Part shown: positions 34,151 through 44,260 of the stretch, in pieces
How the letters are laid out: every line of letters starts with the position of its first letter
Position numbering within the stretch: the first letter of the stretch is position 1
NCBI GenBank assembly: GCA_026184415.1
Contig: CM047943.1
Span: 1,178,001 to 1,242,000, forward strand
Reading direction: 5' to 3'
Length of the DNA: 64,000 nucleotides
Origin: Trichothecium roseum
Lineage: Eukaryota; Ascomycota; Sordariomycetes; Hypocreales
Program-made: the position numbers and the translations under genes
The notes under the pieces: generated by a model
What the model saw: only the letters and a program-made list of their open reading frames with translations
Database searches by the model: none
Told to the model about the DNA's origin: nothing

Positions 34151-35764
34151 ATGTCGAGTTCTGCACCAGGTCAGGGTCACGAGCGCGAGGATGCACACAA
34201 AACACCCCCTACCCAAGAAAACGCCTCTCAGACGCCAACTCAGCGGTTGAGTCGATTCAAAGAAAAGATGTAAGCCACCCCTCTGCACAGTCATCAGAGG
34301 GACGAGACTAACTTGATATCCAGCACTGACCCATTCAATACGAAAAGAGAAAGCCAACCAGAAAGCCAACCCACTCCTATCCAACACAACACTGGCGCTG
34401 AAAACCACGAAAAGCCTCACGGTCCTCTCTCTAATGACCCTGACCCACCCGACGGTGGGATCAGGGCCTGGTCAGTTGTTTTGGGTAGATTCCTCAACTT
34501 CTGGACTGGCTTTGGAATTTCAAACTCGTATGGGACGTTCCAAGCTTACTACTTGAGACACTTTGCGGGGTATTCTACCGCCGCAATCGCTTTGATCGGC
34601 AGCTCACAAGTACATCGATCTACCGTACATCTTATGCCAAAGGCTGATTTGAACATAGACTGGTCTGTTATTCCTGGGAGGTATCTTCGTCGGGCCGCTC
34701 TTCGATAGACTTGGAGCTCGAAGAGTGCTCATCCCTGGCGCCATACTTTACATTACCGCGTTTATGATTGCGGGCTTCCACGATAACTATACCATGATTC
34801 TCGTCTCCCATGGCTTCATCTTGGGATTGGCGAATTCTTTGCTGTGTGTATGGAAGATACCTCGCCTCAGTCTTGCGTATTAATGGATGATGATAGGTTC
34901 TACCCGACCACGAGCTGCATCTCTACGTGGTTCGAGAAAAGACGCGGTGTCGCACTAGGCATAGCGGCATCTGGATCCTCAGCTGGTGGTATCTTCTGGC
35001 CCATCCTAGTCAACAAGGTCATTTACACCTACGGCTTGCTCTGGGCATATCGTTGCATTGCCCTTATCTCAACCCCACTCCTTGTGAGTGCTTGTCTACT
35101 GATCAAGGAACGCCGTGGTCCTGATGGAAATGTCCTTCGTTTAAACGAAAAGGGTAAAAAGCAGAGCATTCTACAACCTCAGTTTCTAGCTTTAACCGGT
35201 TCATTATTCTTCGTTTACCTTGGATTCGGAGTGCCTTTTGGTTTCATTCCGATGTATGCAATGTTCAATGACTATAGCTTCCAGACTGGGAATTTATTAT
35301 TGTCTCTGTGCTACTTGGGTTCTTTCTTCGGACGCACAGTTGCTGGCTTGTTGGCAGACAGGTTTGGGAGATTCAACGTATGCTCAACAATGGCGATCAT
35401 CACTGGAACGCTAACAATTTGTTGGATTGCGATGCGAACATTTGCGGGCCTCGCCACCTTCTCTATTCTATTCGGCTTCTTTTCAGGTGGACTCATGCCG
35501 CTTGGATCAGCTTGTGTTGCACAAATCACACCGAATATGGGTCACATAGGACTTCGTATAGGGGTCATGATGGCTATCTGCTCGATTGGGGCCTTCATTG
35601 GCGGGCCGATATGCGGTGGATTGATTGATACGTCGCGTAAAGAAGCCATGGGATTCATAGGAGCCAACCTCTTTTCAGGAATCACGACAGTTTTCGGAGG
35701 TTTGCTCCTTTTCTCTACCAGATGCGGCTGGGGAGGCAGGGGACCAGGAAAATGGCTCATGTGA
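34151..35764 (+). CDS. MFS transporter, monocarboxylate-transporter-like
   Basis: Four exons (34151-34269, 34324-34609, 34659-34843, 34897-35764) encode 485 residues. All three introns are 49-54 bp and in phase. After a hydrophilic N terminus of about 80 residues, the signature PPDGGIRAWSVVLGRFLNF marks the MCT (SLC16-like) family that includes yeast Mch proteins. FVGPLFDRLGARRVL is the loop 2-3 motif, FEKRRGVALGIAASGSSAGG is the characteristic loop 4-5, and SLCYLGSFFGRTVAGLLADRFGRFN is the loop 8-9 copy. Twelve transmembrane segments are expected. Fungal members are plasma-membrane or vacuolar carriers that often do not carry monocarboxylates (Mch5 carries riboflavin), so the substrate is open. 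Codon choice is relaxed, with many A/T third positions, unlike the GC3-rich genes at 48 and 52-55 kb. The start at 34151 is the first ATG after a long hydrophobic leader frame that I reject. Confidence 0.88.
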
Positions 35765-36332
35765 GGGCATTGAGATGCACCCACGAAGGACCAAGCAGAC
35801 TCTTTTAGCAGTTTTTACCAGCCGCTCAAATGGCCTACCGCTGGGGAATGGAAGACTACATGATGTGGCCAAGCCAGGATTATAACTTGTGTGCGACATG
35901 CGACACTGAGTAGCATGTTTTTGTAGTAGAATTAGGATTAGTGTTAAATGAAATGCAATAACCCCGGATCATATTCGAACACGTTAATGATTTATGACCA
36001 GCATGATAATAGTGCTAACCGATGATTAGGTACATATACGAGCCCTGGTACAAAGCTCGTTGAGGCGTGAGCCATTCTTTACTTCGAGCATGACATCCAC
36101 TAAGAAATATTCATTCTACGCAACATGTTGAGAGAGGTCAACATAATACAGTAAAAACACTACAACATTCACTTAATATTGTTACGCAATAAGTCTGGCA
36201 TACAGAAACCACTCTTGCGATCTGGCTAAGAATTTCATTGTCATGAAAGCTATAATGCATACGCCACTAGATGATGTACTGACTGAACGCCTGGCACGGG
36301 CGTGAAAGCCGGAACACCTCGATGAAACCAGC
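35765..36332. other. convergent 3' intergenic region
   Basis: About 570 bp between the ends of the MCT-like transporter (+) and the CON-6 gene (-). It is AT-rich, with no open frame or repeat of note, and likely holds two 3' UTRs. Confidence 0.55.
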
Positions 36333-36662
36333 CTAGTCATCCATGCTCTCGAGCACCTTCTTGGAATTCTCCTTGGCCTCCTGAGAAGTGTTTGGGTTGT
36401 TCAAGTTGGCCTTGTGGCCGCCGATGACGTTGCCCGAGTTCTTGTCTGCCTTCTCGCCGGCTTTGGGCACTGTATTCAAGAGAATGTTAGGTACATGGAA
36501 CTGTCATGTATGTTGCTACGGGGAAAGGGAGGGGCGGATCGTACCGTCGCCGCCGTCGAACTCTTGCTCGAGGACTTGCTTGGAGTGTTCCTTGGACTCC
36601 TGGGAGGTGCTGGGGTTGGAGAGGTTGGCCTTGTGGCCGCCGGCGACTTGAGCTTCGGACAT
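36333..36662 (-). CDS. con-6: conidiation-specific protein 6 (CON-6) homolog
   Basis: Two exons (36662-36545 and 36469-36333) give an 84-residue protein. Each exon carries one CON-6 repeat: GGHKANLSNPSTSQESKEHS then KQVLEQ in the first, and GGHKANLNNPNTSQEAKENS then KKVLES in the second. The 75-bp intron lies between them in the linker (FDGGDVPKAGEKADKNSG). CON-6 proteins are small hydrophilic proteins, induced in conidia and under stress, with no known enzymatic activity. The Gly-Gly-His-Lys-Ala core and Asn-Pro-x-Thr-Ser are intact in both copies. The upstream region has CT-rich and triplet-repeat sequence but no element I can assign. The protein is too short to appear as a single long open frame. 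The assignment rests on the near-identical repeats, which are distinctive. Confidence 0.93.
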
Positions 36663-38487
36663 GGTGATGGGGATGTAAATGAGTTGCCGAAGGGGTTGAT
36701 TGCTTTGGGCTGGTTTGTGAGATGGGGCGGGGATGGATGTTCGAAATCTTGGTGATGGCTGGTTGGAGGGAAGAAGGTGAAGAGAGGGGTGGGATTCCCT
36801 CTGGGTTATATACGCACGAGGGTTCTACTGACCACCACGGAGCTCCATGAGTGAGGAGGTAATGCTTTGGTGTTTGATACTAGGTAGTAGTAGGTAGTAG
36901 GCAGCCCCACCTTCATCGACGACATCATGATTTTCTACCTGATCCCCTTCCCTCCTTTTCCCCTCAGGCATCGGGTCAACCCTCCAATATTGAGTTATGA
37001 AAGCCGTATATCCTGTGCCTGGACCTGCCACTACCCAGTGGTAGCAGTAGCAGTGTAGTAATAGTAGTAGTGGTAGTAGTAAGTGGTTCGGGGCTTCAGC
37101 TTGTGGTAGCTTCTTCCCCCCTAGATGTTTCGATGACCTCTACAAGTTCAGGATGCCTCTTGCCACGTCGTTGACGTACATGACAAGAGAACTACCCCCT
37201 TTAGCGTGAGACAACGAACTTTCCGAGGGAAAGGGAGGGGAGCTAGTATTGCTCCCTTCCCCCCTCCCCCACAACACCCGCAGCGGATATGGTAGATCGA
37301 TGGACGGATACGTCGAAGCGATCGAATAGTGATTGCCTAAGCTGTTTCATTGGGTTCGTCCCGCTAGCTCCCGCCGCCCCCTCACAATTAAGTGGTATAT
37401 CCAGATTTTGTGCTATACGGTATGACAACGCCTTGACATCAGTTGCGCAACATATTTACTTCATCGAACCCCTCGTCTCTACATTCAATATCCTCGTAAA
37501 CCACCAGCAACTGTCTCCCCAAAAATCTTTCCAGGAAATAATAAACGGCGGTGTAAGAAAACTTGTCTGGAAAAAAAAGAGAAGGAAAAAAAGTCGAGGC
37601 AAGGGGGGTGGAAAGCCTGGTCCGTTGGCCAAGTTTGTCCGTTTCCCAAACTGATGAATCATCCCAATGACGCCCATTAGCGGAAAAAAGCAAACATTCC
37701 TAGTACGGCGTATGCACATTGCATGTAGCAGAAACAGTAGCAGTAGCCAACAGCGAGAGAGAGAAAACGATTGGAGCTGGCCTTGACCTTCTTCTCGCTT
37801 CGAGAGTGCCATGGTAAAACTCGTGCCTAATCGATGACGGCCATTTGACGCCAACATTGCGCAGAGTCTGGCCGAAGCTACCTTAGCAACACTTTTTGTT
37901 TACTTCCCCCAGACTGCTTCATCGACGATGTCGACGGACGGACCAGTTGGAAACGGGCACCATCGGCAGTATGTTTATACCAAGAAGGGAATGGGAGGGC
38001 AATGCCTCGAGAACCGGAAGGAATTGAAGGGCTCTGTTCGTTCCAAAGCGTTCCAGACTCTGCACATTCATGTTAAGAGCCGGATAGGCACCTCATCTTC
38101 TTTTAGTATGGGGAAACCAGGTCGCCTCACGCATGACGACGTTAGCCGACAGCTGAAACGATATTATTAAACCCTTGGATGAAAATTCATGATCCTATGT
38201 GTACGCCTATAGACTCCAGCCATGACGGCAGAATAGCAAGTTCACAGTACATACACCACCACCCTACCCAGCTTGGCGCCAATCGGAATCGTACTCTTTC
38301 ACAGTTTCAGCTGTCAATCAATGTTGCGTTTTCGTGGCTTTGATAATGCAGCATAGTCCTCCCTCGAGCACACGTATGCCTCGGCGCCTATTGTTATCTT
38401 TCAAACAGAATCCCAAGTAGCAAGATGCCCAGAGATGCCGACGCTCTTCTTCCGTGTCTCCACGCCTAGTCTGTTCACCTAGCCTGT
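36663..38487. other. intergenic between CON-6 and LST8
   Basis: About 1.8 kb. TAG/GTA triplet tracts lie at 36880-36900 and 37045-37082. A run of short G tracts follows near 37220-37270, and purine tracts near 37565-37620. An 80-codon plus-strand frame (37928-38170) has no recognised features. Most of the region upstream of 36662 is probably the CON-6 promoter. Confidence 0.5.
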
Positions 38488-39642
38488 TCACCTAGTCTCA
38501 GAATAGTCATTGAGCGCGACGCAAACGGCTCCCCTGTGATGCCCGTTGTACTGGCGAATGATCTGCTGGCTCTGCACCTCCCACAACCGCGCATAATGGT
38601 CGGAGCAAGCAGTAACCAGGTAAGCCGAGTCGGCCGAGAAGGCGCAGTCCCACACCCAGCGCTGGTGACCCGTGAGCGTCTTCTCCAGGGGGTAAGGCTT
38701 GGGCTCGGCCTGAGCGGTGTTGGGGTCGTGGTCGACGGGCTCGACGTCGCGCACCTCCCAGATCTTGGCCGTGTGATCGGCGCTGCACGTCGCCAGTTTC
38801 TTAACGTCTGGCGAGAGCAGGATACGGGTGATGTATTCCTTGTGGGCGTTGAAATGCGTGACGGGGATCAGCTTTGTGCGCTCGAGGTTCTGAATGAGCT
38901 GCCAGACGAATACATTGCCCTACAAAAGCGGTCAGTACAAACATAATCTAGGGGGGGGGGAGGAGGGAAGGAGCTTGTGTGTACAGAATTGTTGCCAGCG
39001 CAAAGCAGGGAGCCATCGCTCGCGACGGTGACGCTGGCCATGGAGACGTCCTCTTCGGGGATCAGCTCGTGGGAGCAGTTGTTCTCGGCCAAATCCCACA
39101 CCCTGACGCTGCCCGACCGGTCGCAGCTGATAATCTCACCCTGATTGGGGTGGATGACAACGTCGTTGGCGGGGCACCCATGGCTGTAACTGCGTTGGAT
39201 ACTGCCGGATCGCGTCTCCCAGATTTTGACCGTGCCGTCCTCGGAGCTCGTCACCATCCACTTTCCCTCGCAATGGAAGGCGACGCCGGTGATATTTCCC
39301 GTGTGACCCTCAAACGTCAGCAACGGGTTCGGGTTGGTCGACTTGATGTCGTAGAGCTTGACGGTATGGTGGCCGGCAGCGGCGAGAAAGCGCTTATCGG
39401 GGGAGATGCAGAGGCGGTTGACCTGTGAGTCTGGGTGTTGGATCGTCCGTGAGCAGATGCCTGAGAGGGCCTCCCAGAAGCGGATCGTGTGATCGTATCC
39501 CGCTGTAGTCGAACGAGAAAGAGAGAGAGAGCGCGTAATGTTAGCTTAAACTACTTTCCAAATCCCATATCAATTGAGGTCCGCGCGGGTTCGCCGTAGG
39601 CCAAGGGGTTTCGTATTTACCAGTGCAAAGAATAACAGACAT
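38488..39642 (-). CDS. LST8: TOR-complex WD40 subunit LST8
   Basis: Three exons (39642-39621, 39502-38985, 38919-38488) encode 323 residues. The first exon is only 22 bases (MSVILCT plus one base), the position of a conserved fungal LST8 intron. The 118-bp and 65-bp introns keep phase. The protein is seven WD40 repeats end to end: AGYDHTIRFWEALSGICSR, TVKLYDIKSTNPNPLLTFEGH, EDGTVKIWETRSGSIQRSY, SGSVRVWDLAENNCSHELIP, GNVFVWQLIQNLERTKLIPV, TAKIWEVRDVEPVDHD, and DHYARLWEVQSQQIIRQYNG. The terminal segment GHHRGAVCVALND is typical of LST8/GbetaL. LST8 binds and stabilises the TOR kinase domain in TORC1 and TORC2. Length and repeat number match the family, and the identification is firm. A G10 tract (38951-38960) lies in the second intron. 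Confidence 0.95.
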
Positions 39643-40605
39643 TGCGACGACCGAGGAGGGCGAGAGCGGAGGACCAAGCGGCCTTTTAGAACTTCATGGT
39701 ACGTTTCTTCACGCGAGCAGGTATGAAATGCGACCGGCGTTTGTTTCTCAATGGATTGAAGATGGGCAGCAATTGGGGGAGGGTAGGAGGGGCGGGCGCG
39801 CGTGATGTCGCGACTCGAACCCTGCGAACGTATTTAATGTGTGGAACTTGAAGGCCGGATAGATATTGCTGGGAGTTGAGGTGAAGCTACGGCATAAAGT
39901 GATGGGAGATTACGTGGCTACAAAATAAGTAGTGTAGCTCCTGGTGTGATTTTGCGCGGTAACTGGGTGACTTTTTGTTTCTGGCCCATCCCCTTAGGGC
40001 CGACCGACCCCTCGGTCTGACGTTGGTGCGGAGCACATGCGGCGTTGGGGTCGGTCACAAGCCTGCCGTCGATTCCTAAATTTCGACCGTCAACACCAAT
40101 AAACCACCTATGATACAATGTATCATCCGTCCACCTTATCTCTTAATTTTTTGGGGGTAAGTCGATGTTACGATTTCAATACAGGGGGAAATTCTGTGAT
40201 CTTAACTGCGTTGGCAAAACTTAATGTCAATAAATACATAAGTACCCTGTAAGAGGCAGTCAGTTATCTACGATTTTCCAGGACGCTCGCGCTTTGCAAG
40301 TACATCAACTTCTGTCAGTTTAATTCCCGAGCAGCTTAGAAAGCAATGCCGTTGCTACTTCAACGTCCCGGCTAGCAAATGGTTCACCAGGCCTCAAGTT
40401 GTTGGTACCTAAAGGTAGCGTGGTAAACAACGGTCTTAGAACTCGGTATAAGAGCCCGTACTTTCTACTAATCAGGTTATCGCAAAAAATACTAAATATT
40501 ACTGAATACTCTATCATTATAGCCCAAACCCTCACAGTCTATACATACTCCCCGTACCAAAATAAAAAAAATGAAGAATAAGAAAAAGGATGTATACATA
40601 GCCAA
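39643..40605. other. intergenic with a G/C-rich inverted repeat
   Basis: No gene is supported. At 40002-40011 and 40047-40056 a 10-bp perfect inverted repeat (GACCGACCCC / GGGGTCGGTC) encloses 35 bp. It lies about 360 bp upstream of the LST8 start. The remainder, up to the next gene's 3' end, is AT-rich. Confidence 0.55.
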
Positions 40606-41532
40606 TTATTTCTTTCCAAAAGGGTTAGAAAACAACAGCTTCTTCTTCTTCTCTGTCACCATCCGACTCCTAACATCCCACAGCAAGCCCAGCAGGCTCG
40701 CCACGGCCACAGCGTCCCTCTCCGAATCTCTCTCCCTCGGTAGCAATATTACGCCCTCGCTATAGTGGCCGGGTAGGGACGACTCGAGCCCCGCGTGGTG
40801 GTATATGGCCCTGACCTCGCCGTCGGCCTGGTCGACCAAGGTGTAGCGCGTTCCGCCGTGTCGGGCGGGATTGATATGCCACTCGAGGTTTGCCTTTTCA
40901 TCTCTCCTGTTGCTAGAGATAGGGTAGGACGGTGATGGCTGCATGGTTTCCTTTGACCCCCGCGGGACCAGAGTTGGGATTGAAGACGAGGACGGGGTGA
41001 TGTACTGCTTAGGCCTAATGGACGGCGAGGTGATTGTCAAGGAGAGGTCCTGATCCTCTTCCACAGGTAGAGACCTGCCATCATCACGGGTTAGCGTATG
41101 GCCATCTCACGAGCCAGGAGCTATTCTGGGGAAAACTTACAAGTGAATTTGCTGCCCGTCGGCGCCCAGGCACCTCTCCTCCACAGTCGCGAATCCCATC
41201 TCCTGGTTAAACCAAACAAGGTACTTGACATCAACACCAATGGTGTTAGCTGTGGGCTTTCTCATGATGCAGAGCTTCGTCTTAAACTCGCTTCCGCCGA
41301 CGGCGGCACTCCCCACTGCGTCATGGTACTGGGCGGAGACGTCATAGAGGGGAATGTGGCTGCTATTGCGGTTGTGGTAAGGGATATACAGGACCCGGGT
41401 CAGGTCCGAGGGGGCTGGTGAGAGGCTGCGGCCCGTGAGGGCATCTATGTAGTTTGCCGCTTCGTAGGGCTTGGTGAACATTTTATATGCGCCGTAAGGG
41501 GGAACGGTGGTGATACCAAGGGGGAACGCCAT
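40606..41532 (-). CDS. fungal protein of unknown function
   Basis: Two exons (41532-41141 and 41074-40606) joined by a 66-bp intron (GTAAGT donor, CGCTAACC branch, GCAG acceptor) give 286 residues. I do not recognise the family by name. The N-terminal half has short beta-like stretches (ITTVPPYGAYKMFTKPYEA, LTRVLYIPYHNRN, VDVKYLVWFNQEM). The middle is a Ser/Pro-rich linker. The C-terminal half looks like a compact domain: EWHINPARHGGTRYTLVDQ, GEVRAIYHHAG, then SEGVILLPRERDSERDAVAV with a hydrophobic helix (ASLLGLLWDVRSRM) and a Lys-rich end. The pattern 'W...R-Y-x-L-D...G-x-V-x-A-x-Y...L-L...hydrophobic helix' resembles small fungal domains compared with the Tubby C-terminal fold. A weakly similar arrangement is seen in the partial gene at 63.6-64 kb. 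No signal peptide or membrane segment is visible. Confidence 0.65.
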
Positions 41533-42494
41533 TTGGTGTAAGTGGGATGGAGATTAGAAAAGAGGCCGTAAGTCTTGTCACTTGGTTGATATGTGCTGGA
41601 GATGACTGGTGTAGCCGAGTAGTTTATTCTGATTTGGACAGAGGCTACGAATCATATCATCTGTAGACGACGAGGTGTCTTATATAACAGCCACCCGCGA
41701 GGCCAAGACGAGGGAGAGTAGGGTAAAATGGAATCCATCGTGTGGCGGAGGCGGAACTTCCGCAAGTAGTAATTACTAGTAGTATTATCAATCGCCTATC
41801 CGCAAGACTTATGGTTGTCCTTCGGTCAGTTTCCGTAGAAAATATTTAGTAAAAGAAAATGACAGTCTGAGCATAGAGATATCTGATGAGAAATCTTGAA
41901 CTCTCGTAAGTTTACATGGTTCCTATTGCCATGTAAGTGCAGATGGTGGCTCGTCAAGGGCATGGTTGACAAGTACGTAAATGGTTTCGTCCCAAAAGGG
42001 AAATACTCAGCACACAACCACTCCAGTATTTTTTTATCAACCCCAATCCCGAACCTCAGCCCAAACCCAATGAGGAATTGAAGCCAGCAGCGGGACTCCA
42101 AAAACCTTAAACCATCCAACCATGGCATCAATCCATTACATCCATGGATCCGTATCGAACGATAAAGAGGCGTCAAAGCAGGCCCTCTGTGCTGTACCGG
42201 TGAGTGACTCAAATGGAGATTGATGAATAATATCTAGAGGGTTGCATTTCCGCATAGGGAGACTTGAGGCACTGTGAACTTTTTACCTAGCTCATGTGAG
42301 TAGAAAAAAAAAAGAAGGGGATTTTCCTTTTACAGACTTTTTGATGTTCGGGTAATAACCCGATTCAGCTCGCCGGCGCGGGGGCCATGTCCCTTCTTGA
42401 AATGGGTGGGAATTATAAAATTCAGGTATTCCCCTGAATTTTGTAATAGGGTTGTTTTCATATAGATTCAATTTGCCTTGTATCTTTGCCTAAA
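41533..42494. other. divergent intergenic region
   Basis: About 960 bp between the unknown-function gene (-) and the NmrA-like gene (+). A 128-codon minus-strand frame (41826-42212) lacks any family signature. AT-rich sequence just before 42495 probably contains the promoter of the NmrA-like gene. Confidence 0.5.
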
Positions 42495-43639
42495 ATGCCT
42501 GTTATTGCCGTCGCAGGAGGTTCCGGCCCCGTGGGCAGGACCATTGTCGAAGCCCTTGTTATTCATGGCGGTCACACTGTCCATGTCCTCTCCCGTACAG
42601 TGAGTTCTGCCTTTCCGATCAATTCATATAGGGTGCAATTATCTTAATACGTAATAACATAGGATCGCCCTCTGAAGGATGGTGTAAAATTTCTCAAAGT
42701 CGATTATTCCGACGTCGAGGCTATGAGCCGGGCCCTGGCGGAGTCGAAGATTGATATCATCATCTGTGCCATTGGTGTATTCTCCCCAGAGAGTAGTCAG
42801 GTCCAGCAGAACCTCATCCTAGCGGCGGAAAAGTCTATTACTACGAACAAGTTTCTTGTAGCCAGCTTTGACATGCTTCATCTCCGAGAGTGCGTCTCTC
42901 CTTCTCTCCCTTCCTCCCTCGATTCTGTTTGAAGATGTCGAAAGTAAAGTTAACAAATGGAGGCTAGGCACATAGGTCTCAATCCTCTCGCAAGATACAC
43001 GTATGAAGCCCTCGACCTCCTTGAGGCAGAAACATCACTAGTACACACGCGGATAGCCTGCGGCTGGTTCGCTGACTACTACGGTGTGCCACATTACCCC
43101 TCACATCTTCACCCCTGGATCAACGTGGTCAACATGGCCAAGTGCCGCGCCATCGTCCCCGGCGATGGTTCCGGACGGGCCGACTTTATCACCACGCAGG
43201 ACATGGCCGCCTATGTGGCCCGACTGATGGACCTGGAGCAGTGGCAAAAGGTTAGTAACATCACTGGGGATACCATGTCACTAAACGAACTGGTTCACCT
43301 CGCCGAGGAAACAAGAGGTAAGTAAACGCCTCCTATTTCATCCACAAAGTGGGGTAGTTTGCTGAGAATGGACGGGAATGAATAATAGGGGTCAAGTTTG
43401 ATGTTGCGTACGACAGCTTGGAAAAGCTCAAGGCCGGAACGATATCCTTTTTTGAAGACTTTCCGCCCATCGGCCTCGAAGACGGTTTTGGTGACGAGGC
43501 CTTTTACGCCTTGATACACCGCCAAGCGGGAATGAATCATTTCTTAGTTCCCAGGGAGCACACTCTCAATGATGAGTTTCCTGACGTGAAGCGGAAGACG
43601 GTGGCCGAAGTTATGCAGCAGTCTTGGGGCGGGAGGTGA
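42495..43639 (+). CDS. NmrA-like / isoflavone-reductase-like NAD(P)-binding protein
   Basis: Four exons (42495-42599, 42663-42889, 42968-43317, 43389-43639) encode 310 residues, the usual length for this atypical short-chain dehydrogenase family. The Rossmann motif is at the very start: MPVIAVAGGSGPVGRTIVEA (Gly-x-Gly-x-x-Gly present as GGSGPVG). VKFLKVDYSD, then IDIIICAIG, follow as expected for strands 3 and 4. The predicted join LREHIGLNPLARYTYEALDL restores the region where the family has P-x-x-x-K/Y. VHTRIACGWFADYYG and IVPGDGSGRADFITTQDMAAY are typical of the substrate-binding half. Members are either redox sensors (NmrA) or reductases acting on phenolic compounds. The catalytic Lys usually present is not evident (ARYTYEA), so a sensor or unusual enzyme is possible. 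It converges on the MFS gene downstream. Codon use is relaxed. Confidence 0.82.
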
Positions 43640-44260
43640 GGCCAAGGTAGATCGGAAGTCCATAATCAAATTTCCCTGTCAGTGTATCATATACCAGGAA
43701 AAGGGGTCGCATACTCACTTCTGGTTACATGGGGGCTCGGACTTCAAGGACTATTCAAGACTGCATATTCGGCTTGGAGCCGCCACAATTTACTAGGGAG
43801 ACTGCTCAGCTATGCTTGGGGGTTAGGCCTCCGGCTCTTATTCGAGTGGCATTCTGAGCCCGGAGAGGTTATCGAGGCCATTTACAGCGGACTTTTCACC
43901 TTCGGTTTGGCGTAGACAGGTGCTACTTCTTCTCTAGATATCGTCTTGCTTCTATTGCCTATTCTTATCTATCCTTATCCATTATATACATATCAGGGAA
44001 GGGACGGTTCGCTTAAGAGGCAAGAGGCCGGGCAGCCTTCGTGGAAGGAGCTACCCTAATAACTCCTTCCTTGCTTTTTTATTATAAATTCCTCGCCGTC
44101 ACTCTCATATCATGGCCAAAAGGCCTGTCGGAGAGCCGACTCAAGCATGGCATCCAGTTTTAATAATTCCTGGACTGTACCCTGCATTCTCGAAAGCATT
44201 GTGCAGCCTTTCACAATGAAACCAAATGCATACGAATCAGGTAAACCGCAATATTTGCTC
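43640..44260. other. convergent 3' intergenic region
   Basis: About 620 bp. A 77-codon plus-strand frame (43682-43915) follows closely but cannot be joined in phase to the NmrA-like gene with the visible donor (GGGAG|GTGAGG) and acceptor (GTCAG|TGT), so I leave it out. Otherwise AT-rich 3' flank. Confidence 0.5.

Noticed and set aside
37928..38170. 80-codon plus-strand frame as a small gene
   Set aside because: No repeat, signal peptide or domain, and no splice support.
43682..43915. possible last exon of the NmrA-like gene
   Set aside because: The visible donor and acceptor do not join it in the open phase, and the gene already has full length at the 43639 stop.
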